This document shows positions 20,862 to 31,649 of a stretch of 64,000 nucleotides of DNA, piece by piece. Position 1 is the first letter of the stretch, and every line of letters begins with the position of its first letter. The stretch spans positions 2,852,001-2,916,000 of the forward strand of contig NC_069091.1 of assembly GCF_947172395.1 (NCBI RefSeq). Direction: 5' to 3'. This stretch comes from Bicyclus anynana (lineage: Eukaryota; Arthropoda; Insecta; Lepidoptera; Nymphalidae). A program made the translations under genes and the position numbers. Below the pieces are notes generated by a model, which saw only the letters and a program-made list of their open reading frames with translations, had not been told where the DNA came from and did no database searches.

Positions 20862-20931
20862 ATCGCTGTACATAAAAAAAACATACATACAGCCGAACAT
20901 AGAACCTCCTCCTTTTTGGAAGTCGGTTAAA
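20862..20931 (-). repeat. 'CCGACTTC' repeat fragment
   Basis: On the minus strand TTTTTAACCGACTTCC, AAAAAGGAGGAGGTTC, GTTCGGCTGTATGTATG; close to 13010-13095. Confidence 0.7.
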
Positions 20932-20951
20932 AATGATTTTGCATAGTCTTA

Positions 20952-20992
20952 GTTTGCCCAGACATTGTGAAACCTACAAAGACTGGGCAAAC
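20952..20992. repeat. Short hairpin
   Basis: GTTTGCCCAG at 20952-20961 pairs perfectly with CTGGGCAAAC at 20983-20992. Confidence 0.5.
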
Positions 20993-21004
20993 CAGGTTAA
21001 TATT

Positions 21005-21236
21005 AGTCTTATACGCACGAGAACATTTTTAACGGACGTTAAAAAAGCGTTCATATACAACAAATGCATTCCCAAGTTTATGTTCACACGACAGCTTTTT
21101 TTAAAACACGACGTTTTTTTCGAGCAATGATGCATTTTGAATTTTGGGCGTTGTAAACAGACCTTCATTTAACTTTATACTATATTTGAACGCTTTTTGA
21201 ACGTCCGTCAAAAAAACTCTCGTGCGAATGAGGGCT
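21005..21236. mobile_element. MITE with ~49-bp terminal inverted repeats
   Basis: The left end (AGTCTTATACGCACGAG... to AAGCGTTCA at 21053) matches the reverse complement of the right end (21187-21236, ending CTCGTGCGAATGAGGGCT) at roughly four of five positions. The interior is also partly mirrored. No transposase. The superfamily is unknown because no target duplication is evident. Confidence 0.7.
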
Positions 21237-22917
21237 AAGCTCAGGTGAATGATAATATTATCGTCAAAGATAATCCGTCGAGTCGACTGGGCTAAGACGC
21301 GTCATCCTCATTTGGATCATTGGATGTTAATTCTATTATAAATCTCCTGTCAATAAGTCTATCCGAGAGATTTGAACCGCAAATTTAATATCCACGGACC
21401 CGACCGCCCGGATTTGCGACTAAAATATCAATTACCGGCGGAACCTTACTTTCGAACAATCCAAAATCAACTTTGACACAATAATTATTGAGTTTATTTT
21501 CCAGTGTCCATTACCGGCTGCTTGCTTAAAATTGTCTCTGTGGATTTAAGGACAACGCTTTTAAGTTTTCTGATTTAAGTTCGGATGGATTTAGATTATG
21601 GAGCACAATCTCGAACAATGTCAATTTTGCAATGTTTTCGGGAGATTTTGGCGTTGGAGTTTGGAATATCAAGTTGTGAGTCTCTGAGAATAATATCAAA
21701 TTATCACTCACAGCGGACCTCACGCGGTTTTACTCGCGTAAGCATTGTCTTAAGAATAAGTAGATAAAAATATAGACTTTGTTACTCGTTGATAATATCT
21801 ATAGCTTTCCATTGGTGAAAGAATTCATAAATTCGGTTATGTGGTTTAGGTTTGAGAGCGTAACAAAAAAATTCCAACACCGCATGAAATAACCGAGTCG
21901 GTATTATATTCTTTTTTAATTAAAAAGCATAATTAACTATTTTAGAATATAGAAAACACGAGAAGTCACGTTCAGTGGTCATTATAAAGCACGCATTGTG
22001 TCCCAAAATTGTACCTACCTGCATAGCACCGTCACACGATACGAAATACACAGAGTGACTAATCGCTTGTGCGTGAATTTACACCAAAAAGCAGTAGTTT
22101 TAACGGCTTCATTCCAATGCGCGATTACACCTTCTGTAGTTTTCTGTATTCTGAGTTACCTATCCTGATTACAAGACATAAACACAGATCTCTACACTGC
22201 GTCAGAAAACTTTTTTGTGGGTCAAAGTAAGTGAAAATAAGTAACAATTGTATTCGTGACTCTTTGATTTGCTTGCAGTTGGGGAATTACGTACAAAACA
22301 ACAATGAATAATGCCGTAATTTGCAATAACTACTATTTACTATCTTAGAACAAACATCACAAAGCGTTCAGTTTAGGAGAGTACCTCGCCTTAATATTAT
22401 AATAGCCCGAACAAGAAGCGCAGTCATTGTCGGTGGAAAAAAAAAACAACACTCCTTGTAAACGCTTTTTAGCAGAGAATGGCTAGTGTCGACCAAAAAG
22501 AAGATTATCTGTCGTTCACTTTAAAAATGTTTTCTCACTTTTTTGTGTCTTTCTAGCTGTTTTTGCTATTAGAAACTATTTTGCAAGGTGTGTAAGATGT
22601 GAATAAAATAACAAATGGAGAAGAAAAAAAAAATTCTCACATGTATCAAAGCTTTTGATTAAGGTGCCTAACTCAGTGTTTTTTTTTTAACTTTTCACGT
22701 TTTACCTACCTAATATAGCATATTAATAATACCTATATCACATACATATATCAAAAAATAGATCAATGTTATATTTTTCATATTTAAAAAAAAACATTTT
22801 AAAATATTAATAAAAATTGGTTAAATACCTATTCTACTAGAAGTATTACAATACTAGATGGGCGTAGAGAGCAATTGGATGTACTAAAACTGTTTTAAAG
22901 CTTTTAAAGAGTTACTA
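21237..22917. other. Largely unique DNA, no recognised feature
   Basis: 1.7 kb without identifiable repeats. Moderately GC-rich at 21280-21520 (GACCCGACCGCCCGG). Frames of 60-65 codons near 21526-21767 lack motifs. Confidence 0.4.
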
Positions 22918-23075
22918 TCAGTAGCGTGCATAAGGTTTTTAACTAGGGTATGCACTATAAGTAGAAATTGGAAAATTCATTGTCCAACTATGTATTCTGT
23001 GGTCCAACATAGGTTTGTATCGAGTCCTTAGGGTATGCAGTGCATTTTTGCATGTACGGAGTGCACTGATTAGTA
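22918..23075 (+). repeat. 'GTGCATAAGG' interspersed repeat, copy 2
   Basis: CAGTAGCGTGCATAAGG, AACTAGGGTATGCACTATAA and AGTCCTTAGGGTATGCAGTG; the longest copy in the window. Confidence 0.65.
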
Positions 23076-23261
23076 TATGTGTGTTTGTACTTTGTTTATG
23101 TGTGAATACTCTGGAAATACCAGTCGCCATAATTCGGTTAGTATCATATGATAGCCAGTATACTAAGGCGTTATATAAAAAGCGTGAGATAAATAGCACA
23201 CACAGAGAAAGTCGCGGTTGTGTGCTAGTACGATGTAAACAGAGTATTCTTTGTTGAGGTT

Positions 23262-23531
23262 CATCATCATCATCATTAGTAACCCATATTTGGCTCACTG
23301 CTGAGCTCGAGTCTCCTCAGAATCAGGGAGGTTAGGCCAAATTGTCTGGACTAATGCGGATTGGCAGATTTCTCACACGGCGATAATTTTTTTCTTCACC
23401 GTTTGAGACACGTGATATTTAATTTCTTAAAATGTACATAACTGAAAAGTTGTAGGTGCATATCCCGGACCGGATTCGAACCTACACCCTCCGGAATCAG
23501 AGGCAGAGGTTAAATCCACATGGCTATCACG
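23262..23531 (-). mobile_element. SINE-B, near full length
   Basis: (CAT)n tail at 23262-23277, AACCCATATTTGGCTCACTG, body, B box (minus) GGTTCGAATCC, head up to GTGATAGCC at 23531. An internal deletion removes the GCAGGTTTCCTCACGATG region. Confidence 0.85.
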
Positions 23532-23639
23532 GTTTTGTGGTTGAGGTTAATTGTAGGTACTTAAATTTCAGTTAACTGTCATCACGTCATGTTGTAAACA
23601 AAGCTATAAAGATGAGAAACGGTGACACACTCTCAATTC

Positions 23640-23705
23640 TCAGACTGTACTGGTGTAGTGTTATAAACGTCAACTGTAAATCATACTGTGGTAGGACATT
23701 CTTCA
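23640..23705 (+). repeat. Unnamed repeat, pair with 24905-24970
   Basis: ACTGGTGTAGTGTTATAAAC, GTCAACTGTAAATCATACTG and GTGGTAGG correspond to CTGCATTGTGCGTTATAAAA, GTCAATTTTAAATCACATTG and CGGCGGG near 24928. Two diverged copies 1.27 kb apart. Confidence 0.45.
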
Positions 23706-23714
23706 CAAACAGAC

Positions 23715-24182
23715 TTGATAGTCTGTGCCTGTCTTTTTGTTTGTCCGGGCCAAAGAGTACTTTGGAACGGCTGAACCAATTAGAATGGGATTTTATATGG
23801 GGATAGCCCAGATATGACTTTGGCCTTCGATTCAGAGGGCGTAGGTTCGAATCCGGTCGGGGGCATGAACCTCTAACTTTTCTGTTATGTGCATTTTAAG
23901 AAATCATGTGTCTCAAACGGTAAAGAAAAAACATCGTGAGGAAACTTGCATACCTGAGAATTTTCTCAATTCTCTAGGTGTGTGAAGTCTAACAATCCGC
24001 GTTAGGCCAGCGTGGTGGACTATTGGCCTTACTCCTTTCATTCTTAGAGGAGACTCGTGCTCATCATTGAGCCGAATATGGATTGACCAAGCTACTATTT
24101 TTCTCGAAAAAATCTATGGTTCTCGCGGGATTTGTGACAAACTGAATTACACGTGTACAAAATTGCAGGCGTCCGCCAATGA
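23715..24182 (+). mobile_element. Helitron, Hel-B, split by a SINE-B
   Basis: TTTGTCCGGGCCAAAGAGTA...TATATGGGGATAG on the left and CTCGAAAAAATCTATGGTTC...GCAGGCGTCCGCCAA on the right are the two halves of a Hel-B-type core. The terminal CTAG is mutated to CCAA. Confidence 0.6.
23801..24098 (+). mobile_element. SINE-B, full length
   Basis: Head ATAGCCCAGATATGAC, B box GGTTCGAATCC, body TGCATTTTAAGAAATCATGT through GAGCCGAATATGGATTGACC. It lies inside the Helitron at 23715-24182 and so inserted later. Confidence 0.85.
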
Positions 24183-24254
24183 TAAAATTTCATACTATAG
24201 ATCGGTTACGTCTCTACAAAATCACCGCAAAAAGTGATCCGAATAATAGGTTTT

Positions 24255-24585
24255 TGACGGCCTCCGTGGCGCAGTGGTATGCGCGGTGGATTTACAAGAC
24301 GGAGGTCCTGGGTTCGATCCTTGGCTCGGCCGATTGAGGTTTTCTTAATTGGTCGAGGTCTGGCTGGACACTGGGAGGCTTCGGCCGTGGCTAGTTACCA
24401 CCCTACCGACAAGGACGTACCGCTAAGCGATTTAGCGTTCCGGTACGATGTCGCGTAGAAACCGAAAGGAGTGTTGATTTTCATTCTCCTCCTAACAAGT
24501 TAGCCCGCTTCCATCTTAGACTGCATCATCACTTACTATCAGGTGAGATTGCAGTCAAGGGCTAACTTGTAAAGAATAAAAAAAA
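24255..24585 (+). mobile_element. SINE-A, full length
   Basis: One of the best copies: TGACGGCCTCCGTGGCGCAG, B box GGTTCGATCC, complete body, AAAGAATAAAAAAAA tail. A 4-bp GACA insertion in CTGGACACTGGGAGG is its only obvious private change. Confidence 0.92.
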
Positions 24586-25185
24586 GGCTACAAAACTGAG
24601 AGCACACATGCACAATTTTACCTTTAATTCTATTATTTATTTATGTATATATAGTTTTTACACTACCTGAACACACAACTCGACATTGTAGACGATATCT
24701 AAGTATTATTTGTATAAATGACGTTCGTTTTTGACTACAACTAACATTGAGATGTGGAAATTTCCTCTTTTGAGCGCCTCAGTTTCATGACCTAGTAACA
24801 CATCTAATTTATTTAACATCATTGGCGTCCGCTAGTTAATAAAATGAAATAAATGTCAACTCACGTATAGACGACATTTCTATTAGCCTTTTATTAAGAT
24901 TTCTTGGTTCCTTGGTACTAGTGAAACTGCATTGTGCGTTATAAAAGTCAATTTTAAATCACATTGCGGCGGGTCAAGCGTCGCCCGTCACGCCGGTCAG
25001 TGCTCGGCACTCAATGGACATCGTTGCCAAAGTGGGCGGGGCCGGGTGATTGATGCTTGCGCCGCGATCTCAATATTAAGATTGCGCTTTTCGAGCCAGG
25101 GTGAAAAATCACCTTCAAAATAATATGTTCTTCATTTTTCAATTTGATTTTATAAGCGAACAACGCATCTTTGTCCGCTCTTAGA
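24586..25185. other. Partly unique; Helitron end remnant and repeat copy
   Basis: GGCGTCCGCTAG at about 24824-24834 is a bare Helitron 3' end. The pair mate of 23640-23705 is at about 24915-24970, followed by a GC-rich stretch (GGGCGGGGCCGGGTGATTG). Confidence 0.4.
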
Positions 25186-25422
25186 ACTTCGGCTCACTGC
25201 CGAGCACGAGTAACCTCTCAGAATGAGAGGGGTTAGGCCATTAGTCCACCACGAAAATTATCAGGTGTGCAAGTTTCCTCCTTCACCGTTTGAGACACGT
25301 GATATTTAACTTCTTAAAATGCACATAACTGAAAAGTTTAAGGTGCATGCCCTGGACCGGATTCGAACTTACACCTTCTAAAATTGTAGGCAGAGGTAAT
25401 TTCCACTGGGCTATCACGTCTT
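25186..25422 (-). mobile_element. SINE-B, internally deleted
   Basis: TTCGGCTCACTGCCGAGCAC tail side, ATGCCCTGGACCGGATTCGA (B box), and CCACTGGGCTATCACG head. About 50 bp of the central CGCTGGCCCAATGCGG region is missing. Confidence 0.8.
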
Positions 25423-25520
25423 TTAGACCTCCTTAATCCGACATTATTGAAAAATCCGTTATAGCAGACGCATAATTACTTTCCTGCTAAATTTTATGTT
25501 TGTAAGTCAAGAAGAGGCAA
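25423..25520 (-). mobile_element. Helitron, Hel-D, fragment
   Basis: TTTTAGACCTCCTTAATCCG, AAAATCCGTTATAGCAGACG and CCTGCTAAATTTTATG match the cores at 38396-38571 and 58703-58874. The 3' end is missing where the SINE-B begins. Confidence 0.6.
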
Positions 25521-25608
25521 CGAACAGATTTGTTATTTGTTTATATTATAACAATATACTTGACAATATAATAAATAATCGGGTTATTTATAGCACTTGA
25601 TTCTCAGT

Positions 25609-25665
25609 GCACCTAGTCCGATGACTAACACTGCGCATTCTAGTGAGGGGTCGATCCATTCTAGC
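25609..25665 (-). repeat. RTE LINE 3' region, degenerate
   Basis: CACCTAGTCCGATGACTAAC, ACTGCGCATTCTAGTGAGGG and GTCGATCCATTCTAGCATCTT follow the order of the LINE segment at 3390-3460 (CACCTAGTGGGGGGTCGACC...ACTGCGCTTTCCGGTGCGGG). Heavily mutated. Confidence 0.5.
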
Positions 25666-25842
25666 ATCTTTGTAAAGTTAAATATGGTTTTTATGTGGAC
25701 GGATGGTCTGAACTCTTTAAAAACCACGTGGTCAAATGACCGGCCGTCGTCTTTGAAGGTAAATGTTATGTTTATTTATTATAACACAATAATAAACTAT
25801 TTAGTTAAAAGTTACGGGAAGATGTAGCATAAAAATAATTAG

Positions 25843-26060
25843 TTTTTATTTTTTACAAGTTAGCTTGACTACAATCTCATCTGATGGTAAGTGATGATGC
25901 AATCAAAGATGGAAGCGGGCTAACTTGTTAGGAGGAGGATGAAAATCCACAACCCTTTTCGGTTTCTACACGACATCGTACCGGAACGCTAAATCGCTTG
26001 GCGGTGCGTCTTTGTCGGTAGGGTGATAACAAGCCACGCCCAAAGCCTCCCACGAGCCAA
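25843..26060 (-). mobile_element. SINE-A, 5'-truncated
   Basis: T-rich tail at 25843, then the minus-strand body to AGCCTCCCACGAGCCA. The tRNA-like head is absent. Confidence 0.8.
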
Positions 26061-27559
26061 ACAAAATTATCGACCTCTAAACTTTAAAATTGGTCAAAAG
26101 ACCCTCGTCCCTATTTCCAATGTTATAATGTTATCATGGTCCGAACACTATAGTTGCCTACCATAGGTTAGGTGCATGCTCTGATTTTTAGAGTCTCTCA
26201 ATTTACTACAATAAGGTCTTTCTACTTTATAATTCCAAATTTGAATTTGAATCACGTCGCTAACTTAGCAACGTTTCAAATATTCAAAGGGCCAGTTTGT
26301 TTCCACGCATACTCATTCCATGATAGCAGATTAAAAACTTTTTAATTCGTCATTAAGTAGGTGTCCACGAAACAAACCGCGTTACCGTTCTCGCCCATTA
26401 GTTGAACAAATGTTTATTGTTCCACCCATTGTCTTCAAAAAGCTAACGTGACGCATCGGTCATTAGCGTACTCGAAATAAAACACGGCCGGACTATTGGG
26501 ACCTTTTTAGATGAGAGACATTGCTCTTAGAGCGGCCACACACGTTTGAAACCATTGGAAGGCCTGGCGCACTACGTGTTCTAGCAGGTACATAGTCGCG
26601 GTACCCTAGCGGGGGACTTAAACAGCCAGTGTCGCCGCTCGGAGTTTTCTGTGCCCTTAATGTAGGACGGCGAGACTGTTTTTTAAATTCATTGTAACTG
26701 AAATTAAATTTTGTACCTATTATAAAAAGATCATTATTACAAAAAGGCAGACAAAAATCGCATTATTGGCTAGAGTTACGAGCCCTTGATTTCAGAGGTA
26801 ACTGTACACATTACGTAATCATACAACGCTTGCTTGCAAAAATACGAGTAAGTTGTAGTAAGATCACAGAAAACATATCAGTAAGAGTGCATATTGTACA
26901 TGTACTGCGGCACGCGTGTGGCAGTCGGAGACAAATACCCAGTCCTCCTATGGTTCTAGTGTCAATAGACACTGATGAAAAAAACAAAAGAAATAAAGAT
27001 TACATTCCCGAGCAAGCTCTGTATATCTATTTGTATGAGAGGTCTACGTGATTCGTTTGCATTAATAGCATGTTACAAATAGCATTGCTAAAGTTTGACT
27101 ACTTTTGGAACTCTGTAAGGCTTTGGATGTCCTGGTAAGGTGTACAGACATACGTAATTTTTTAATGAAACGAACTGTATACGCGCTTGATACAGGGACA
27201 AAGAGACTTTTCTTTCGTACTACTTGATTGGTTGTGTCTGTCGGTTGGGTGTTACAGGTTGGGTAGTCTGCGGCCGGCTTATCGCTGTGGTACATCAGTA
27301 GTACCGACGTGGATCATCATTAAGTGGTGGCGAGTATTTATAGTATTGTCACTTAACGGCCGGGCATTCGGTTCCCGAATACCGATGCATAACCGATTTG
27401 GAACGGAGGCGCGTCAATCGTCACCTATGACGGTCGCGCGGCGCGGCACTTTCGCGGTTGTTGTTGCTCTTACACAATTATAACAAAGGTTATTGTAAAA
27501 TTCAACTCTACATTATAGGTTGTGGACTATTCTGCGAAAGCCAGACAGTTTTTGTCGTT
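26061..27559. other. Mostly unique; GC-rich patch at 27340-27470
   Basis: No known repeat. Positions 27340-27470 are CpG-rich (GAACGGAGGCGCGTCAATCG; GACGGTCGCGCGGCGCGGC) after a TATTTATAG at 27336, which could mark a promoter, but no exon is visible. The open frame at 27187-27483 is probably a by-product of this composition. Confidence 0.3.
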
Positions 27560-28300
27560 CTTATTTATTTTATTTATTTATTTATTTAAAGCACGCCAAC
27601 AATACACATATTTATCATTAAAAACAATACAATATGCCACAAAAAATCTGATATGTATATTAACGCTAGGCGCACATAATATTTTATATAATTTCATGTC
27701 AACATTTTCATAATAATTATATGTCAAGCTTATAATAATATTATATTATGTCAAAGTTAGTAATAAAAAAGAATACTATTATAAAACATTAGCATAAAAG
27801 GAAAACAAATTGATTGAATACAATTATTAAATTAGATTACTAGGTAAAATTACATACAAAATTAAATTAAAATTGACAATATATTTAAACTTATTTATAA
27901 CAAATAGAAAGGGAAGAAAAGTATTAAACTAAATCTAAGACAATTTATTCAATTATTATTATTATTAAGTATAAAATGGTCGTGTACCTTGTTTTTAAAG
28001 ACATTGAAGGAGTTGTGAAAGATGTCGATACCTGGTATGATTTTGGATATTTCATTATATTTGGCACAAATTCGTCTGATAGGGGCCTGCATACCAAGGT
28101 TAGTCCTACTATTTATAAAAGGAACATGAAATACTTTCGTAGTACGGTAGCGTGGATATATCCAGTAAGTTACCACATTTGATTTTATTATTTATTAATT
28201 TGTGAAGAAAGCATAAATCAAGCATTTGACGTCTTCTTCGCAGCGGTAACATTTTAAACTGTGCTAGACGCTGGTGATAGGGCATCCTATGCGACATACC
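27560..28300 (-). mobile_element. Jockey/CR1-like LINE 3' end
   Basis: Minus-strand frame 28297-28109 reads RRRRQMLDLCFLHKLINN; frame 28176-27949 reads FHVPFINSRTNLGMQAP and ENDS after FNVFKNKVHDHF. Together they are the familiar C-terminal tail of Jockey/CR1-type reverse transcriptases, broken by a frameshift near 28145. The likely 3' tail is the (AAAT)n tract at 27562-27590. Confidence 0.65.
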
Positions 28301-28639
28301 TCTTGATATAAAGGCAAGATGTCTAGTAAATGCTCGGTGTATATTTTCAATTCGTTGAGAATGTATTGGGATGTTCTTGGGATCTGCGATCAGATGTTAG
28401 ACTTTAGGCAAGTGAGTTGTGTGACTTTGGGGCGGTTTCTGATAGGAGAGCCAGTACCAACTTCTTATCGAGCACGTCAGGTCGCTTCATGCAGACCGCG
28501 TCATAATCAGTTTTATCGGATGTCAAGTCGTTAACGCTGCAGGCATGTGGGCTTACTGGAGATTGGATGGTTTGCATCCACTTTTATTCGTAAATGGCAT
28601 AATATGCTATATTTAATCCTTACAGGAACTATTACCTTA
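28301..28639. other. No recognised feature
   Basis: May hold further upstream, decayed parts of the LINE on the minus strand; no motif is readable. Confidence 0.3.
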
Positions 28640-28717
28640 CTTACAATTACCTTGCTTACCTTGTAGATTCTTACGGGAACGGGAACTATGCGGGTAAAAC
28701 CGCGGGACGACGACTAG
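28640..28717 (+). mobile_element. Helitron 3' end, truncated
   Basis: TTCTTACGGGAACGGGAACT, GCGGGTAAAACCGCGGGACG and CGACTAG before T, with the hairpin CCGCGG. Close to the subfamily at 32740 and 52184. Confidence 0.6.
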
Positions 28718-29027
28718 TCGGTTATAAGCCCCGTTTGTTAAACCATCAATCTCAATAAAAACATCGCAGTGATGCAAACTATTCACAGTGATAGATGTCA
28801 CTGTGCCGATATAAATAATGCCAAATGCCAATTGCAAAAGTATACCAAACTCGGGTGATTGGCACCCCGCCGTGCCAACGTGCCAGCGTGCCAATAGAGA
28901 CGCGTCGTGCCGTGACAGATTCTTGACACTTCTGTCACGTTTGACAAATAACATTTTTCCGAAGGCAACATCCCGTTTGAAGGCAACAACACAGTTGTAA
29001 TGATTATACCTATACTAAAGTCATTTC
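28718..29027. other. No recognised feature
   Basis: Contains GATAGATGTCACTGTGCCGA near 28791 and a run of CGTGCCAACGTGCCAGCGTGCC (trinucleotide-like local repeat, near 28872-28893). Confidence 0.35.
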
Positions 29028-29667
29028 TGACGGCCTCCGTGGCGCAGTGGTATGCGCGGTGGATTTACAAGACGGAGGTCGTCGTCGTCATCAACCCATA
29101 TTCGGCTCACTGCAGAGCTCGAGTCTCCTCTCAGACTGAGAGGGGTAAGGCCAATAGTCCACCACGCTGGCCCAATGCGGATTGGCAGACTTCACACACG
29201 CAGAGAATTATGATAGTTCTCTGGTATGCAGGTTTCCTCACGATGTTTTCCTTCACCGATTAAGACACGTGATATTTAATTTCTTAAAATGCACACAACT
29301 GAAAAGTTGGAGGTGCATGCCCCGGACCGGATTCGAACCCACACCCTCCGGAATCGGAGGCAGAGGTCATATCCACTGGGCTATCACGGGTATATACAAG
29401 ATTACGGGTATATATAAGACGGAGGTCCTGGGTTCAATCCCCGGCTGGGCCGATTGAGGTTTTCTTAATTGGCCCAGGTCTAGCTGGTGGGAGGCTTCGA
29501 CCGTGGCTAGTTAGCACCCTACCGGCAAAGACGTACGATTTAGCGTTCCCGTACGATGCCGTGTAGAAACCGAAAGGAGTTAGCCCGCTTCCATCTTAGA
29601 TTGCACCATCACTTACCATCAGGTGAGATTGTAGTCAAGGGCTAATTTGTAAAGAATAAAAAAAAAT
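29028..29667 (+). mobile_element. SINE-A, full length, interrupted by SINE-B
   Basis: Head TGACGGCCTCCGTGGCGCAG to 29080, resuming at about 29416 with AAGACGGAGGTCCTGGGTTC (B box GGTTCAATCC), then body and A tail at about 29655-29667. Internal deletions of about 10 and 45 bp shorten the body. Confidence 0.85.
29081..29388 (-). mobile_element. SINE-B nested in SINE-A
   Basis: A (GTC/ATC) tail at 29081, full minus-strand body, B box and head CCACTGGGCTATCACG at 29388. AAGACGGAGGTC at 29069-29080 and 29416-29427 is the target duplication. A 27-bp stretch at 29389-29415 (GGTATATACAAGATTACGGG...) is extra sequence at the 5' junction. Confidence 0.85.
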
Positions 29668-29674
29668 ACTCAAG

Positions 29675-29865
29675 GTGTACTGAGTTTGTATGGATGTATG
29701 TTTGGTTTTTTGTTACCCTTTAACGCTGCAACTACTGAACCGATTTGGCTGTCATTTAAAACGAATATAGATAATACCTGGGATCAACACAAAAGCTACC
29801 TTTTATTCCGAAAAAATCCATGGGTCTTGTGAGATTTGTCAAAATCTGAACTACCACTACAAGGT
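29675..29865 (+). mobile_element. Helitron, Hel-B, both ends missing
   Basis: GTTTGTATGGATGTATGTTTGG, CAACTACTGAACCGATTTGG and TTCCGAAAAAATCCATGGG are Hel-B core words. Neither terminus survives. Confidence 0.6.
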
Positions 29866-29936
29866 AAGGCCTTTCTCCTTGTAGGAGAGGAGTTATGGAG
29901 CTTACTGTTCGTTTAATTTTTTTTTTTAGTCTTTAC

Positions 29937-30096
29937 AAGGAAGAAACCTGCATACCAGAGAATTTTCCAAATTCTCTGCGTGTGTGAAGTCTGCCAATCC
30001 GTATTGGGCCAGCGTGGTGGACTAAGGCCCCCTCTCATTCTGAGAGGAGACTCGAGCTCAGCAGCAGCAACCGAATATGGGTTGATAACGATTATA
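29937..30096 (+). mobile_element. SINE-B, 5'-truncated
   Basis: Starts at AGGAAGAAACCTGCATACC and runs to CGAATATGGGTTGATAACG. The preceding TTTTTTTTTTAGTCTTTACA looks like the tail of a minus-strand SINE-A, so the junction joins two elements. Confidence 0.75.
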
Positions 30097-30097
30097 A

Positions 30098-30441
30098 ACT
30101 TTTTTTTTTTTTATTTATTTTTATTCTTTACAAGTTAGCCCTTGACTACAATCTCACCTGATGGTAAGTGATGATGCAGTCTAAGATGGAAGCGGGCTAA
30201 CTTGTTAGGAGGAGAATGAAAATCCACACCCCTTTCGGTTTCTACACGGCATCGCACCGGAACGCTAAATCGCTTGGCGGTACGTCTTTGCCGGTAGGGT
30301 GGTAACTAGCCACGGCCGAAGCCTCCCACCAGCCAGACCTGGACAAATTAAGAAAATCTCAATCTTCCCAGCCGGGGATCGAACCCAGGGCCTCCGTCTT
30401 GTAAATCCACCGCGCATACCACTGCGCCACGGAGGCCGTCA
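30098..30441 (-). mobile_element. SINE-A, full length
   Basis: T-run tail at 30098, complete minus-strand body, B box (minus) GGTTCGATCC and head ending GACGGCCTCCGTGGCGCAGT. Close to the family average. Confidence 0.92.
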
Positions 30442-30522
30442 AAAGGTCTGAACCTTCACAAGCTCTTGTTGCATAAGTATCTTTGCTTTGATAGTGTTGC
30501 TCGGGGTAGGTGCCCCAGTTTA

Positions 30523-30538
30523 CCCCCCCCCCCCCCCC
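30523..30538. repeat. Run of 16 C
   Basis: An uninterrupted C16 followed by TCCCC. Its length may be unreliable in the assembly. Confidence 0.9.
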
Positions 30539-30688
30539 TCCCCAATCACAACTCCGGAACTAATAAAATGACGTAACATGCAGTTCCATCCATACACACA
30601 GCAATCGCACAACAGTGATGGCGCTAACTGGCCGGCGGGATGTCTCTATTAGCGGGTGACGTAGCCCGTGTAATGGATTACTGCCTTC

Positions 30689-30753
30689 CTAGCGCTGGGC
30701 CACGAAATACGCACTCTTATGAATTGATCGCGTATTTCGTGGCCCGGCGCTAG
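30689..30753. repeat. 65-nt hairpin, 24-bp stem
   Basis: CTAGCGCTGGGCCACGAAAT... at 30689-30712 pairs with ...ATTTCGTGGCCCGGCGCTAG at 30730-30753; the only non-Watson-Crick pair is T:G. The loop is 17 nt. The size suits a foldback element or a small hairpin RNA. A related CGCGCCACGAAAC word is at 30907. Confidence 0.6.
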
Positions 30754-30971
30754 ACATATCACCTAGCTTTTTGAATGAAAAATCGAACGTACTAACAATA
30801 TATTAAGTAGCCCGTTTAAAGTATCCTAATATTAGGTATTGTTATAATAATGATAATAAAATAAATTATAATGATGTAAAACATCACCATTTAGGGATTA
30901 TACTCCGCGCCACGAAACAAGCCCCATAGACGCGGCGCTAATGTCTTAATGGCGCTCATTGTCATCTGGTA
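30754..30971. other. No recognised feature
   Basis: AT-rich with a GC-richer right part (CATAGACGCGGCGCTAATG). Confidence 0.35.
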
Positions 30972-31304
30972 ATGGCGGTCTTATTGTCATTTGTTGACGA
31001 CGTGTGGGTCTTCTCCGGACCGTGTGAACGGGGATACGGGCCTCGAGGCAATGCCTCCTTGCCCGGGCGTGTCGCGGGGGACCTAGCTCCCCCGGTGTTT
31101 TCTTCCAACCTCTCGCGGGTTGCGGCTTTTCAGCCTAGGGGTTTGGGTTTGAGTCAAATCCGGTGGCCCCGCGCGGACTGCGATTCCTCGCTTTTCTGCG
31201 TCGGGGCGGTGTCGGACCCCTGCTGCGATGTCGTCGCCGTCAATTTTAATTCAGGTTTTAGCCGCGAGACTTTGTTCGTGGCGCGGAGTCTAGCAGTGTT
31301 ATAA
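30972..31304 (+). other. GC-rich block with an open frame, nature unknown
   Basis: About 300 bp of strongly GC-rich DNA in an AT-rich setting. One plus-strand frame is open for 110 codons but the translation is low-complexity (many S, G, P, R) and matches nothing I know. High GC lengthens frames by chance. It could be a transposon 5' UTR, a CpG-rich promoter or an exon. Confidence 0.3.
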
Positions 31305-31471
31305 AAACCTTCCTAAGAATTTATTTTGGTATGCGGAATTCGGTTGTGTTACACCCCCGTATCTCAGAGACCACATTAAGAAGTTGGTTTCCGTCATTAT
31401 CATTATATTTTATAGTGATCATTAGCATTAGCATTAGCATCGTAAAAATAATTGTCGATTATTTTTAATCA

Positions 31472-31512
31472 GTGGTGAGTGGCTAGCATTAGAGTCTAAT
31501 GCCACTCACCAC
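31472..31512. repeat. Short near-perfect hairpin
   Basis: GTGGTGAGTGGC at 31472 pairs with GCCACTCACCAC at the right end (31501-31512), and inside GCATTAGA pairs with TCTAATGC. Confidence 0.6.
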
Positions 31513-31649
31513 CGTTGTGATGAAACAAATGAGACTAGGTCTACTACGCCGCCATTGGTTGAAATTTTGTCATATTTCTCTTCACTAGATGTATCTTCGG
31601 TCGCATGTTAGAACCACGTTAAAATAGGCGGCTATTGATGAATTTCCCC

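Noticed and set aside
24255..24330. tRNA gene
   Set aside because: The A and B boxes belong to the SINE-A head; the cloverleaf is incomplete and the sequence continues into the SINE body.
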